This document shows positions 17,865 to 25,919 of a stretch of 64,000 bases of DNA, piece after piece. The notes under the pieces are model-generated. The model was not told the DNA's origin and made no database searches. It saw only the letters and a program-made list of their open reading frames with translations. Position 1 is the stretch's first letter, and each line of letters begins with the position of its first letter. The translations under genes and the position numbers were made by a program. Source of the DNA: Onstottus_B arcticum (GTDB lineage Bacteria; Acidobacteriota; Blastocatellia; UBA7656); the NCBI GenBank assembly GCA_038040485.1, contig JBBPIE010000002.1:186001-250000 (forward strand), in the 5' to 3' direction.

Positions 17865-17979
17865 CTCCGCGCAAATCCTCCGCGTCTCGGTGTCTCTGCG
17901 GTTAGTCAGTCCCCGCGGCATAACAACCCGCGAGATCACCTAACCGCAGAGACGCCAAGACGCAGAGGTTTACGCAGAG
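17865..17979. repeat. Inverted repeat between the caspase and DUF4384 genes
   Basis: Arms 17865-17905 and 17940-17979 pair around CTCTGCGGTTAG / CTAACCGCAGAG. They contain the near-identical phrases CGTCTCGGTGTCTC and its mirror GAGACGCCAAGACG. It fills most of the 197-base gap. Because there is no T-run, read-through into the DUF4384 gene remains possible. Confidence 0.8.
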
Positions 17980-18031
17980 AGAGCATTCGAAGGAAACCAG
18001 CCGTACAAAATCGAGCGCAAGAGTAACGACA

Positions 18032-18952
18032 ATGATGAACTCCAAACTTACTCTGCGAATTGTCACAAGCGTCATCCTGGCCGGCGCAGTGTTTGGCGAT
18101 TCATTCGCGCAGCAACAAAACGAGACTCGCGGGCTGGTGGTCAAGAAGAAACTCGAAGAGAGCCGGCCTGCATCCAAAACACCGGCCGATCCTAAACAAC
18201 CGCGCACCTACCGCTCGACGACGTCCACGGCTTCGCCCTCTGAACTAAGGAAATCCGCGTCCGCGACGGAAGCAGTCATCGGCGTAACGCTATGGCGCTT
18301 GCGCCTGGCGCAGGGCGGCGACAACCAAGAGGCCCGGATTCTGGAGCACAAGGCAGCCAAGTCCGCCGAATGGATTCCCGAGCGAATCGAAGCCGATGCG
18401 CGCATCAAAGAAGGCGAACACGTGCGCGTCAGCATCGAGTCTCCGAGCACCGGGTATCTCTACGTCATCGATCGAGAACAATACGCCGATGGCAGTCTGG
18501 GCGACGCGTACTTGATCTTCCCGACGGCTCGCACACGCGGCGGCAACAACTCGGTGGTCGCCGGAAGAGTCGTCGAGTTCCCTGCTCAGGAAGACAACCC
18601 ACCCTACTTCACTCTGACCCGCAGCCGGCCGGATCACGCCGCCGAGGTGCTGACATTGATTGTCTCGCCGCAACCGCTCGCCGAGCTGGCCGTCGGTGCG
18701 GAACCCGTCAAGGTAACTGCCGAGAAGATTTCACAGTGGGAGAAGGAGTGGGGTGGTCGAGCCGAACAATTCGAGCTTGAAGGTGGCGCGGGACTCCCAT
18801 ACACGAAGGCAGAAAAGTCGGCTGGCGGAGACGGCTCGCGGATGCTGACTCAAGGAGATCCGCTTCCACAAACGGTTTCGTTTGAATGCAAAGCCCGGCA
18901 GTCCCGTGCTCGCAAAGGTCGCACTGCGAATCGCCCGTTGAGCTTGCCCTGA
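18032..18952 (+). CDS. Secreted DUF4384 protein, probably frameshifted near its C-terminus
   Basis: 306 residues in the uninterrupted frame. A signal peptide (RIVTSVILAGAVFGDSFAQ) is followed by a basic linker. A DUF4384 domain then spans about residues 80-240 (GVTLWRLR, HVRVSIESPSTGYLYVIDREQYADG, YLIFPTAR, ADHAAEVLTLIVSPQPL-like end). After QTV at 18869-18877 the reading changes to a Cys/Arg-rich tail. Skipping one T at 18878 instead gives RLNAKPGSPVLAKVALRIAR and a stop at 18939-18941, which resembles the beta-strand ending of the family much better. DUF4384 proteins commonly accompany caspase-domain proteins, as here. Function unknown; probably the partner of the preceding gene. Confidence 0.75.
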   Translation: MMNSKLTLRIVTSVILAGAVFGDSFAQQQNETRGLVVKKKLEESRPASKTPADPKQPRTYRSTTSTASPSELRKSASATEAVIGVTLWRLRLAQGGDNQEARILEHKAAKSAEWIPERIEADARIKEGEHVRVSIESPSTGYLYVIDREQYADGSLGDAYLIFPTARTRGGNNSVVAGRVVEFPAQEDNPPYFTLTRSRPDHAAEVLTLIVSPQPLAELAVGAEPVKVTAEKISQWEKEWGGRAEQFELEGGAGLPYTKAEKSAGGDGSRMLTQGDPLPQTVSFECKARQSRARKGRTANRPLSLP

Positions 18953-18968
18953 CCGCTCACGGTTTCTT

Positions 18969-19304
18969 CTATCGAATGCAAACGTCGATCAGATCCAAAA
19001 CATCCTCGACAAACGCAGCCGGCGCTTGCTGAACAAACTTCGCCCGACGCATCGCAAAATCTACCGACTTCACTTGCTCGACCATAACGAATCCCGTCAA
19101 CGACGACTGATTGGGAATTGCAAGATGAAATGGATATCGTCTGTCGGTGTTGGTTACAGGACAAACAATAGCCAACCCTGTGTGCTTGTTGAACAGGTCG
19201 TTGCTGACGACGAGCGCCGGTCGCCGTCCCTTCTGCTCATGGCCTGTCTGAGGGTCGAACGACAGGGTGATGAAGTCGCCCTTCTTGGGCACATAGCGCG
19301 CCAC
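18969..19304 (-). CDS. mazF: MazF/PemK-type toxin (mRNA interferase)
   Basis: 111 residues starting at GTG 19304-19302, where the start overlaps the antitoxin stop by one base (TAGTG). The frame stays open far upstream, but that part is the antisense-like overlap of the antitoxin. Family features are: VPKKGDFITLSFDPQTGHEQKGRRPALVVS (the usual first strand and loop), then LAIVCPVTNT, YPFHLAIP and TGFVMVEQVKSVDF. MazF cleaves single-stranded mRNA at short sequences and is held inactive by the antitoxin. Convergent with the DUF4384 gene, with 16 bases between stops. Confidence 0.9.
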   Translation of the reverse strand: MARYVPKKGDFITLSFDPQTGHEQKGRRPALVVSNDLFNKHTGLAIVCPVTNTDRRYPFHLAIPNQSSLTGFVMVEQVKSVDFAMRRAKFVQQAPAAFVEDVLDLIDVCIR

Positions 19305-19549
19305 TACCACTCCTCTTTGCCGACTGGCGGTCCGAAGTTGACCTCTTTGACTTTGACGCTTCGAGGAATTCGCGAAACGAGCTCGGCAAGGTTGTATTTG
19401 ACACGCAACACCTTCTTGACGAGGATCTGGTGATCGTCGACGAGGATCTCGACCTCGTCGCCAACGGCGATGTGGGCAAGATCGAGGACGTTCTTGGGTA
19501 AGCGCACGCCCTGGCTGTTCCCCCACTGCTGAACCTTCGAGACCATCAT
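19304..19549 (-). CDS. mazE: MazE/AbrB-type antitoxin
   Basis: 81 residues. AAGGAGG at 19556-19562 lies six bases before ATG 19549. The swapped-hairpin DNA-binding fold is visible in SKVQQWGNSQGVRLPKNVLDLAHIAVGDEVEI. The acidic, extended C-terminus (KVKEVNFGPPVGKEEW) would wrap the toxin dimer. It is co-translated with mazF through the one-base overlap. MazE dimers usually repress their own promoter; the AT-rich palindromic GTATAC and CACGTG steps just upstream are candidate operators. Confidence 0.9.
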   Translation of the reverse strand: MMVSKVQQWGNSQGVRLPKNVLDLAHIAVGDEVEILVDDHQILVKKVLRVKYNLAELVSRIPRSVKVKEVNFGPPVGKEEW

Positions 19550-19574
19550 CGTGTTCCTCCTTCAGGATAGCCCA

Positions 19575-19604
19575 TGTATACACGTGCCACGTTCGGGTGG
19601 TCAA
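19575..19604 (-). promoter_or_regulatory. Sigma-70-type promoter of mazEF
   Basis: On the minus strand, TTGACC (19604-19599), an 18-base spacer, then TATACA (19580-19575). It lies 26 bases upstream of the mazE start. The spacer contains CACGTG and the -10 overlaps GTATAC; these palindromes could be autoregulatory sites. Confidence 0.55.
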
Positions 19605-19704
19605 ATCGGACCCGATGGTGCCAAATGAGATAGTAAACAGCAGCTTGTAGCTCGTCGCGTCGCAAACCGCTGCTGTACTGCTGACGGGGTAAGTGGCAGT
19701 TACG

Positions 19705-19733
19705 TTGACATATTTCTCACGCACGGGAAAAAT
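19705..19733 (+). promoter_or_regulatory. Candidate promoter for the following two-gene unit
   Basis: Perfect -35 TTGACA at 19705-19710, a 17-base spacer, and a poor -10 AAAAAT at 19728-19733. It is about 15 bases before the start codon of the small gene, so the leader would be very short. Confidence 0.35.
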
Positions 19734-19748
19734 GCTTGCGGAGGTGTC

Positions 19749-19910
19749 ATGAAGAAACTAAAGGCTGTCAAAGAACTCACAGTCGAACGACCACCGCGCG
19801 CCACAGTGTCTGAGAAGGAAGCCTTGAAGCGTATGAGAGAATTCCCTAAACGAAAGGCGCAATTCCTTGCCACTGCTCGAACGGGCAAGAGTAGAAGTTT
19901 ACCTTCCTGA
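19749..19910 (+). CDS. Small basic protein of unknown function, overlapping the next gene
   Basis: 53 residues starting MKKLKAVKELTVERPP, with GAGGTG just upstream as ribosome site. It is rich in Lys and Arg (ALKRMREFPKRKAQF) and ends SRSLPS. The last 44 bases overlap the following gene in another frame, so the two are probably co-translated. The size, charge and coupling resemble antitoxin-toxin or regulator-effector pairs, but neither member matches a family I can name. Too short for many gene finders. Confidence 0.55.
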   Translation: MKKLKAVKELTVERPPRATVSEKEALKRMREFPKRKAQFLATARTGKSRSLPS

Positions 19911-20199
19911 TTTACCTCCGGCTTCCTATCGGGATCTCCTGTTGGCGTTTGAGGAAGAGTTCACGTATGCGTTCGGCGGTTGCACAATTGTGCATGGCAT
20001 TCATGGCCACTACCTTTCTAAGGCGGGCGCAAAGATCCACGACCGCATCAATCTGATCTACACCGATTTGCCGCTGGCCCTCTCTACCAATTTCGAGACC
20101 GTGGCCCGCTACGCTGACGAATTGAGACACGCAGCGGAAAAGGACTTAGCCGAAGAAGCAATTCTGGTGGTCGTGACGCAGATTTATCACTCAGTCTGA
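19867..20199 (+). CDS. Hypothetical protein, second member of an overlapping pair
   Basis: 110 residues from a TTG start with AAAGGCG eight bases upstream. Its content is distinctive: ARVEVYLPDLPPASYRDLLLAFEEEFTYAFGGCTIVHG, then IHDRINLIYTDLPLALSTNFETVARYADEL and a hydrophobic end ILVVVTQIYHSV. No signal peptide or membrane segment. The alternating strand and helix pattern suggests a small alpha/beta protein. I do not recognise a characterised family. It overlaps the 53-residue gene by 44 bases and is followed by a 129-base gap. Confidence 0.7.
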   Translation: MPLLERARVEVYLPDLPPASYRDLLLAFEEEFTYAFGGCTIVHGIHGHYLSKAGAKIHDRINLIYTDLPLALSTNFETVARYADELRHAAEKDLAEEAILVVVTQIYHSV

Positions 20200-20328
20200 A
20201 AACTGGTCACACCGTGTAGGCGACTAGCTGACGACGGAGAGTTCGTTACTCGGTCTTCATTCGGAAACGCGAATTGGAAGAATCCCGCCTAAACTCGAAC
20301 AACGCACTGCTGAATAGGAGTTACTCCG

Positions 20329-20883
20329 ATGCATCTTACCCAACCTCGTGTTTCACCCCTTCCCGAGTCCGAGTGGGACGGTGAAACTAAAGAACTCTTG
20401 GAAGGCCTGCGCCGGGATGGGCACGTCTACAACATCTTCGCGACTCTCGCGCGGCATCCCCAGCTCTTGAAGAAGTGGCTGGTCTTCGCTGGTCACATAC
20501 TCGGTAAATCAAGCCTTCCCGCACGCGAGCGAGAGATCGCCATCTTGCGCATGGGCTGGTTGTGCCGCGCCGAATACGAGTGGGGTCATCACGTCGCCAT
20601 CGGCAAGCAAGCCGGTCTCAACGACGATGACATCAGGCGAATCGAAGAAGGCCCGGACGCGGCGGGACTCGACCCGTTTGAAGCCACGCTGCTTCGAGCC
20701 GTTGACGAGTTGCACGCCAACACTTTCATCGGCGATTCCACCTGGAAAGCGCTCGCCGAGCGGTACAACACTCAACAGCTCATGGATCTCCTCTTCACCG
20801 CCGGGCAGTACAAGATGGTTTCGATGGCGCTCAACTCGCTGGGAGTTCAGTTGGAAGAGGGCTTTGAGGGTTTTTCAAAATGA
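20329..20883 (+). CDS. Carboxymuconolactone decarboxylase family protein (AhpD-like fold)
   Basis: 184 residues. The conserved core is LPAREREIAILRMGWLCRAEYEWGHHVAIGKQAGLNDDDI, the CMD helix pair in which the usual CxxC is absent and Glu and His (EYEWGHH) remain. A second helical pair (QQLMDLLFTAGQYKMVSMALNSLG) completes the fold. Members without the cysteine pair are assigned hydrolase or lyase roles, not peroxidase activity. It overlaps the following SDR gene by four bases, so the two probably act on one substrate. Confidence 0.85.
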   Translation: MHLTQPRVSPLPESEWDGETKELLEGLRRDGHVYNIFATLARHPQLLKKWLVFAGHILGKSSLPAREREIAILRMGWLCRAEYEWGHHVAIGKQAGLNDDDIRRIEEGPDAAGLDPFEATLLRAVDELHANTFIGDSTWKALAERYNTQQLMDLLFTAGQYKMVSMALNSLGVQLEEGFEGFSK

Positions 20884-21674
20884 GACTCAAGGATAAGGTC
20901 GCCATCGTAGTCGGGGCGGGCCAAACACCGGGTGACACGATTGGAAACGGCCGCGCAACCGCGATCCTTTTCGCTCGAGAAGGCGCACGTGTGGTGTTGG
21001 TTGACTGTGATAAGGAATCAGCTCTCGAGACTCAAGCCTTGATCGAGGCGGAAGGTGGATCGTGTATTTCAGTCAAGGCGGACATCACTCAGCAGGCTGA
21101 TTGCGAGGCATTCGTGCGAGCGGCGATTGAAGCTTACGGGCGTGTCGATGTGCTGCATAACAACGTCGGCATCGGCGGAGGTGACGACGAGATCCTCAGC
21201 CTCAAAGAAACGGCCTGGGACAGAATCATGAGCGTGAACCTCAAAGGCATGTTTCTGTCTTCGAGAAGCGTGCTGCCGGTGATGAGAGAGCAGCGCAGCG
21301 GCTCGATCATTAACATCTCATCGATTGCGGCAATCTGTTCGACGGGCATCGTGGCTTACAAGACTTCGAAGGCCGGGGTGAACGCGCTCACTCATCAGAT
21401 CGCGCTCGAGAACGCGAAGTTCAATATTCGCGCGAACGCGATTATGCCGGGCTTGATGAACACGCCGATGGCTATCGAGGGTATCTCGAAGGCGCGAGGC
21501 ATTCCAAAAGAAGATTTGATTCGTCAACGCGACGCGGCGGTTCCGCTTGGCGGGAAGATGGGAACGGCGTGGGACGTCGCTTATGCCGCGTTGTTTCTTG
21601 CTTCGGACGAAGCGAAGTTCATCACCGGAGTGATGCTGCCGGTCGACGGCGGTCAAAGCGCTCGCATCGGATAG
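20880..21674 (+). CDS. Short-chain dehydrogenase/reductase
   Basis: 264 residues of the classical SDR type. The cofactor loop is VVGAGQTPGDTIGNGRA, somewhat longer than the usual TGxxxGxG. It is followed by DCDK, which favours NAD(H). NNVG (about 95) is the NNAG-like motif and ISSIAAICSTGIVAYKTSKAG supplies the catalytic Ser, Tyr and Lys. The C-terminus GVMLPVDGG is typical. It is translationally coupled (ATGA) to the carboxymuconolactone-type gene. Substrate unknown. Confidence 0.9.
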   Translation: MRLKDKVAIVVGAGQTPGDTIGNGRATAILFAREGARVVLVDCDKESALETQALIEAEGGSCISVKADITQQADCEAFVRAAIEAYGRVDVLHNNVGIGGGDDEILSLKETAWDRIMSVNLKGMFLSSRSVLPVMREQRSGSIINISSIAAICSTGIVAYKTSKAGVNALTHQIALENAKFNIRANAIMPGLMNTPMAIEGISKARGIPKEDLIRQRDAAVPLGGKMGTAWDVAYAALFLASDEAKFITGVMLPVDGGQSARIG

Positions 21675-21733
21675 CAGCGGTTGAAGTGCAGATCAATCCG
21701 CTGATACGCTTCGCACTTGATGGAGGTACCAGG

Positions 21734-22183
21734 ATGGCAAAGTGGTTGATGATCACGTTCTTTTCTGTGGTACTCGTTGCGGCGGCCAGTCCCGCTCAGG
21801 ATGACGCATCCGCGGAGCTGAAGAAACTGCGCGGCACCTGGCGGCTTGTCGATGAAATCGATGACGGCACCCGGACGCCCGCTGGGGAAGCCAAAAAGGA
21901 CAAACTCACGTTCGACATCAGAGGAAATTGGAAGGTCGAGAGCGACGGCAAGGTCGTCGGCGAAGGAACTGCAACCTTCGATCCCACCAAGAAACCCAAG
22001 ACGGTCGACTATACCTTGACGAAAGGCGAAGCCGCCGGCACAAGGTTCATAGCCATTTACGAGCTTGATGGCGACCTATTCAAGCACTGCGGCGTGCTGA
22101 AAGGTACTCGGCCCTCTAAGTTCTCATCGGAGCCGGGCTCGGGACAGATTCTCACGGTGTTTCGTCGCGAGAAGAGCGACTGA
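21734..22183 (+). CDS. Secreted TIGR03067-type small protein
   Basis: 149 residues from ATG 21734 (GGAGG nearby); the open frame continues upstream only as an overlap with the SDR gene. Signal peptide KWLMITFFSVVLVAAASPAQ, then a lipocalin-like beta-barrel pattern: ELKKLRGTWRLVDEIDDG, DKLTFDIRGNWKVESDGKVVGEGTATFDPTKKPKTVDYTLTKG, IYELDGDLFKHCGV. This is the TIGR03067 pattern, abundant in Planctomycetes and Acidobacteria, with no known role. A small palindrome (GATCGGC / GCCGATC, 22200-22219) follows. Confidence 0.75.
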   Translation: MAKWLMITFFSVVLVAAASPAQDDASAELKKLRGTWRLVDEIDDGTRTPAGEAKKDKLTFDIRGNWKVESDGKVVGEGTATFDPTKKPKTVDYTLTKGEAAGTRFIAIYELDGDLFKHCGVLKGTRPSKFSSEPGSGQILTVFRREKSD

Positions 22184-22323
22184 ATTCGCGCGGGTCGGTG
22201 ATCGGCCTCGACGCCGATCTATGTCTTGCGAGGGATTTCGTGTCGACAACCGATAAGTGGTACTATGCGCCCCGTCGTTAAAACCGCGACGAACAAACCA
22301 CCACCGGGAGCCTCTAACAAATC

Positions 22324-23661
22324 TTGAAGACTTCGCCTTCTGCCAACGCAGCGATACGAAGAGTCGCTATCGCCAGCTTCATCGGCACAACTATCGAATG
22401 GTATGACTTCTTCCTCTATGGTACCGCGAGCGCGCTGATCTTCAACAAACTCTTCTTTCCAAACTACGATCCGCTGACCGGAACGCTTGCTGCGTTCGGC
22501 ACTTACGCGGTCGGGTTTGCAGCGCGGCCCATCGGAGGAATCGTATGCGGGCACTTTGGCGACAAGATCGGCCGCAAGTCGATGCTGATCCTCACGCTGC
22601 TGATCATGGGCATCGCGACTTTTCTGATCGGCTGTCTTCCCACTTACAGCCAGATCGGAATCTGGGCTCCGATACTGCTGGTCGTTCTTAGACTGGCACA
22701 AGGATTCGGAGTGGGCGGCGAGTGGGGCGGCGCGGTGCTGATGGCTGTGGAGCACGCTCCTCATGGTAGACGCGGCTTCTACGGGAGCTGGCCGCAGATC
22801 GGCGTGCCCGCGGGGCTGCTGCTATCAACCGTCATCTTCGGCCAAATCACAAAACTGCCCGAGCAAGCGCTCCTCACCTGGGGCTGGCGCGTCGCGTTCC
22901 TCCTGAGCTTTGTGCTTGTGGGTGTGGGTGTGTTTATAAGACTCGCGGTAGTCGAGCCTCCGGTGTTCGCAGAGATTAAACGATCCGGCGGCGCATCGCG
23001 AATGCCGATCCTCGATGCAATACGCGAACATCCAAAAAACGTGTTGCTGGCGATGGGTGCGCGGCTTGTTGAGAACGGGTCGTTTTATCTGTACACAGTA
23101 TTCGTGTTGACCTATGCGACGCTGCCGAGATTCGGATTTTCGCGGTCGTGGGTGCTGGCGGGGATCTCGATCGCCGCGACCATCCAGTTATTCGCGATGC
23201 CAGCCTTTGGCGCGCTTTCGGATCGACTAGGACGAAGGCCCGTTTATCTCTTCGGAGCAATCTTCACAGGTCTGTTCGCGTTCCCGTTCTTTTGGCTGAT
23301 TGAAACAAAGAGCACGGGTTTGATGATGCTTTCGATCGTACTCGCGCTGGTGTTGCACGCCGCGATGTATGGGCCGCAAGCGAGCTTTTTCTCTGAGCTT
23401 TTTGGCACGCGGGTCAGATACAGCGGCGCGTCGCTGGGTTATCAACTAGCGTCTGTGATTGCGGGAGGCCTCTCGCCGTTGATCGCCACTGGGCTGCTTA
23501 AGAGGTACGACGCTTCGTGGCCGATCGCGTTGTATGTTATCGGACTTGCGGTGGTGACCACGTTGTCGGTGTATTGGGCGGCAGAGACGGCCCACACGGA
23601 AATGGGTGGCGAGTCGAGCGTTCGTGACCTCGAGGGCGTCCGTCTGGGTGAGGTTGAGTAA
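22324..23661 (+). CDS. MFS transporter, metabolite:H+ symporter (MHS) family
   Basis: 445 residues with twelve predicted membrane helices. The TTG start gives KTSPSANAAIRRVAIASFIGTTIEWYDFFLYGTASALIF, whose WYDFFLYG is the hallmark of the MHS family (ProP/ShiA/KgtP type). The loop GHFGDKIGRKS is MFS motif A, and SDRLGRRPVYL repeats it in the second half. Family members import dicarboxylates, proline/betaine, shikimate or similar with protons; the substrate cannot be assigned. It stands alone, with a 140-base upstream gap. Confidence 0.85.
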   Translation: MKTSPSANAAIRRVAIASFIGTTIEWYDFFLYGTASALIFNKLFFPNYDPLTGTLAAFGTYAVGFAARPIGGIVCGHFGDKIGRKSMLILTLLIMGIATFLIGCLPTYSQIGIWAPILLVVLRLAQGFGVGGEWGGAVLMAVEHAPHGRRGFYGSWPQIGVPAGLLLSTVIFGQITKLPEQALLTWGWRVAFLLSFVLVGVGVFIRLAVVEPPVFAEIKRSGGASRMPILDAIREHPKNVLLAMGARLVENGSFYLYTVFVLTYATLPRFGFSRSWVLAGISIAATIQLFAMPAFGALSDRLGRRPVYLFGAIFTGLFAFPFFWLIETKSTGLMMLSIVLALVLHAAMYGPQASFFSELFGTRVRYSGASLGYQLASVIAGGLSPLIATGLLKRYDASWPIALYVIGLAVVTTLSVYWAAETAHTEMGGESSVRDLEGVRLGEVE

Positions 23662-23775
23662 AGTCGACTCGCTATAGCTCGCGGCTGGCCGGGATGTTAT
23701 GATCGTCCCATTCAAAGCGGATTCCGTCAGCACGTATGGCTACGGCGCACTGACTCCAACTGAAAGGGAAAACAA

Positions 23776-24168
23776 ATGGAGAAATGGCTCGGGAAGTACT
23801 CGGACTTCTTATACGCGTTGATGCGATTCGTCGCCGGCGCATTGTTCGCCTGTCACGGCGCGCAGAAGCTGTTTGGCGTGCTTGGGGGACAGAAGCAGGA
23901 CGCAGCGCTGATGATTGCGGCGGGCGTCATCGAGTTTGTCGGCGGCATTCTAATCGCCGTTGGGCTTCTGACCAGCATCGTCGCGTTCATCTGTAGCGGC
24001 CAGATGGCGGTAGCCTACTTCAAGTCGCACGCGCCAGGGGGATTGTGGCCGATCATGAACCGCGGCGAGCTTGCTGTGTTGTTCTGCTTCGTGTTTTTGT
24101 ACATCGCCTCGCGCGGCGCGGTAATGCTTGGCATCGACACGCTGATCGGAAAAGCAAAACGGCGCTGA
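23776..24168 (+). CDS. DoxX family membrane protein
   Basis: 130 residues, four hydrophobic segments. Features of the family are LYALMRFVAGALFACHGAQKLFG, VIEFVGGILIAVGLLTSIVAF, and MAVAYFKSHAPGGLWPIMNRGELAVLFCFVFLYIASRG. DoxX proteins associate with thiosulfate:quinone oxidoreductase or with redox stress complexes, but most are uncharacterised. The ribosome site AAAGGGAAAA precedes ATG 23776. Confidence 0.85.
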   Translation: MEKWLGKYSDFLYALMRFVAGALFACHGAQKLFGVLGGQKQDAALMIAAGVIEFVGGILIAVGLLTSIVAFICSGQMAVAYFKSHAPGGLWPIMNRGELAVLFCFVFLYIASRGAVMLGIDTLIGKAKRR

Positions 24169-24300
24169 GGGCAAAGGGCTAAGGGCGAAGCGCAAAGAGC
24201 CAAGAGCAAAGGGCAAAGAGGAAGAGCCAAGAGCGAAGGCAAAGAGAAGGCCAGTCCGCGACTCGCCTTCTACTCCTGGCGCTTGCGCTTTGCCCTTGGC
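24169..24300. repeat. Purine-rich degenerate repeat after the doxX-type gene
   Basis: Directly repeated GGGCAAAG, GAGCCAAGAGC and AAGAGC words, with a weak mirror at GCGCTTTGCCCTTGGCGC (24279-24300). It fills the 135-base gap between convergent genes. No T-run terminator is seen. Confidence 0.55.
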
Positions 24301-24303
24301 GCA

Positions 24304-25809
24304 TCAATTCAGCCTCTCTCTCAGCAAAACTCGCACTTCTCTTCTCCAGTCTTCGTTGAGTCCCACTCGATAGACCGGCACACGCTCGTGGATTGAACCG
24401 GCAACCAGCTTTGTCGTCTCGTGAAACCGGAACAGCGGCGCGACCAGATACAACAACGGCGGCGCATCAATCAAGCTCAACCCTTCAAAGTAACCTCGCC
24501 GGTGAAAGTCGCCTCGCGCACGGTGCCACTCGACTCGCAGCCAGTAGTCCAGGCCCTGAAACGGAAACTCGGTCTCCTCGCTTACCTTTAACTCCATCAC
24601 CACAAGACGGCCCTCGCGCGTGACAGCAAGGAGGTCTATGAAAGTGCGCTGTTCGCCTCGATAAGTCGGAACCTGCGAGTAAACGAATCGCGGATCCAGC
24701 GTCGGGTCCAGGGCGGTGACATCGCGGCTGAGGATCGACTCGAGCCAGCGCTCGGGTTGATATCGAAAGACCATCTCATTCCGAAACTCGGCCTCAGGAC
24801 GGCGCCGCGAGATCGCTTCCCCGATGAGCTGCTCGAGTTCCGGTTCGTTTCGATGATCCAGCTTCTGCCGGGCTTCACCGATTCCGAATTCGACTCGGCG
24901 GCGATTGATCCAAACCCGCGCGACTTCGAGCCCTCGAATCGAAAGCGACACCCACCCGCCTCGATGATGAATTTCGATATGATCGGGAGCAAGCCTTCGC
25001 ACCGACTCGACAAGCATCGCGCAGTCGGGCGGTAACATTCCCGGCCGCGGCCAATGCGCGCGCCGCGCGGCTTTGCGAAATCTGTCGTTCAGCTCGCCTT
25101 GATCGAAGGGCGAAACCGGATCGATCTCGCCTTTCGTTTCGTTGATCCGGAAAAGCGAGACCGGCGTCGAAGGCTCAATTGCGGTCAAACGAATCGCGAT
25201 CGTGTCACAGCGCGGCGCGAAGATCATCAGGCCATCGACTGCGCCGCTCCTGCGCCGAAGCTCCTCAACCCAGATCAGCCCGGCCGCAAGCGCCGCGTCT
25301 ACGGCTGGCTGCAGCTCAGCCTCACCTACACCGATCCCGGCAAATCGCTTACCTCGATCTCGAATGACCAGGCGCGCATGCACACCCGAGAGGTGTCGGC
25401 GGTCGTTGCGCGCGGTGACCGCCCGCTCGACGCGAAGCCCTGGCAGGTTAGCTTCGATCATCGCTGCAAGCGTTCGAGCAAACTCCTTGCGAGCTTGCGC
25501 GGCTTGGCGAACCCCGGCGCCTCTCGTCAACGTGAGGGCACACCGCTTGAGCCCCATCTGCTTGGCGCACTCGAGCGTGATTCGCTCCGGGGAAATCTCT
25601 GAAGAGATGACTCGCCACGAGCGCGACCAGCCGTCGCCCCAGCACGAGAGGATCAGCTTGCCGTAGGAGAACTCGGCCGCCGAACTGCCCGCCTCGACCT
25701 TTGCGACGAGCCGCTCGTCTTCGAAAAGATCGAACTCGCCGGCGAGCAAAAACACTTCGAGTTCGTACTTGATGAGGCTGAGGTCGAAAGTGATGGTGGG
25801 ACGCACCAC
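24304..25809 (-). CDS. Hypothetical protein with a C-terminal PD-(D/E)XK nuclease-like domain
   Basis: 501 residues. The N-terminal 330 residues are mixed alpha/beta without a recognisable motif, apart from an arginine-rich stretch. The C-terminal part has RTFIDLLAVTREGRLVVMELKVSE (about 385-408), that is Asp, then about 13 residues, then E-L-K, the core of PD-(D/E)XK nucleases of the NucS/DUF91 type. A helix with FQGLDYWLRVEW follows. No signal peptide. A DNA-processing role is plausible but not shown. The start is GTG or ATG near 25809; its opening IMTFDLSL-like strand (VRPTITFDLSLIKYELEVFLL) suits a complete N-terminus. Confidence 0.65.
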   Translation of the reverse strand: MVRPTITFDLSLIKYELEVFLLAGEFDLFEDERLVAKVEAGSSAAEFSYGKLILSCWGDGWSRSWRVISSEISPERITLECAKQMGLKRCALTLTRGAGVRQAAQARKEFARTLAAMIEANLPGLRVERAVTARNDRRHLSGVHARLVIRDRGKRFAGIGVGEAELQPAVDAALAAGLIWVEELRRRSGAVDGLMIFAPRCDTIAIRLTAIEPSTPVSLFRINETKGEIDPVSPFDQGELNDRFRKAARRAHWPRPGMLPPDCAMLVESVRRLAPDHIEIHHRGGWVSLSIRGLEVARVWINRRRVEFGIGEARQKLDHRNEPELEQLIGEAISRRRPEAEFRNEMVFRYQPERWLESILSRDVTALDPTLDPRFVYSQVPTYRGEQRTFIDLLAVTREGRLVVMELKVSEETEFPFQGLDYWLRVEWHRARGDFHRRGYFEGLSLIDAPPLLYLVAPLFRFHETTKLVAGSIHERVPVYRVGLNEDWRREVRVLLRERLN

Positions 25810-25881
25810 GCGCGGGTTTTAGCAGGGCAGACAGCATTGGTCAAGTCGGCCTTGTGGGCCGGTCGCAAAGCTTGTAAAACC

Positions 25882-25910
25882 TTGACGCGGTCGGGCGGGC
25901 GTCTTACGAT
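25882..25910 (+). promoter_or_regulatory. Promoter of the vapBC-type pair, leading to a leaderless mRNA
   Basis: TTGACG (25882-25887), a 17-base spacer, and TACGAT (25905-25910). A start of transcription six to eight bases later coincides with or immediately precedes ATG 25920. No Shine-Dalgarno sequence is present. Confidence 0.55.
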
Positions 25911-25919
25911 TCAGTCACT

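Noticed and set aside
22200..22219. Terminator after the TIGR03067 gene
   Set aside because: Seven-bp palindrome without a T-run.
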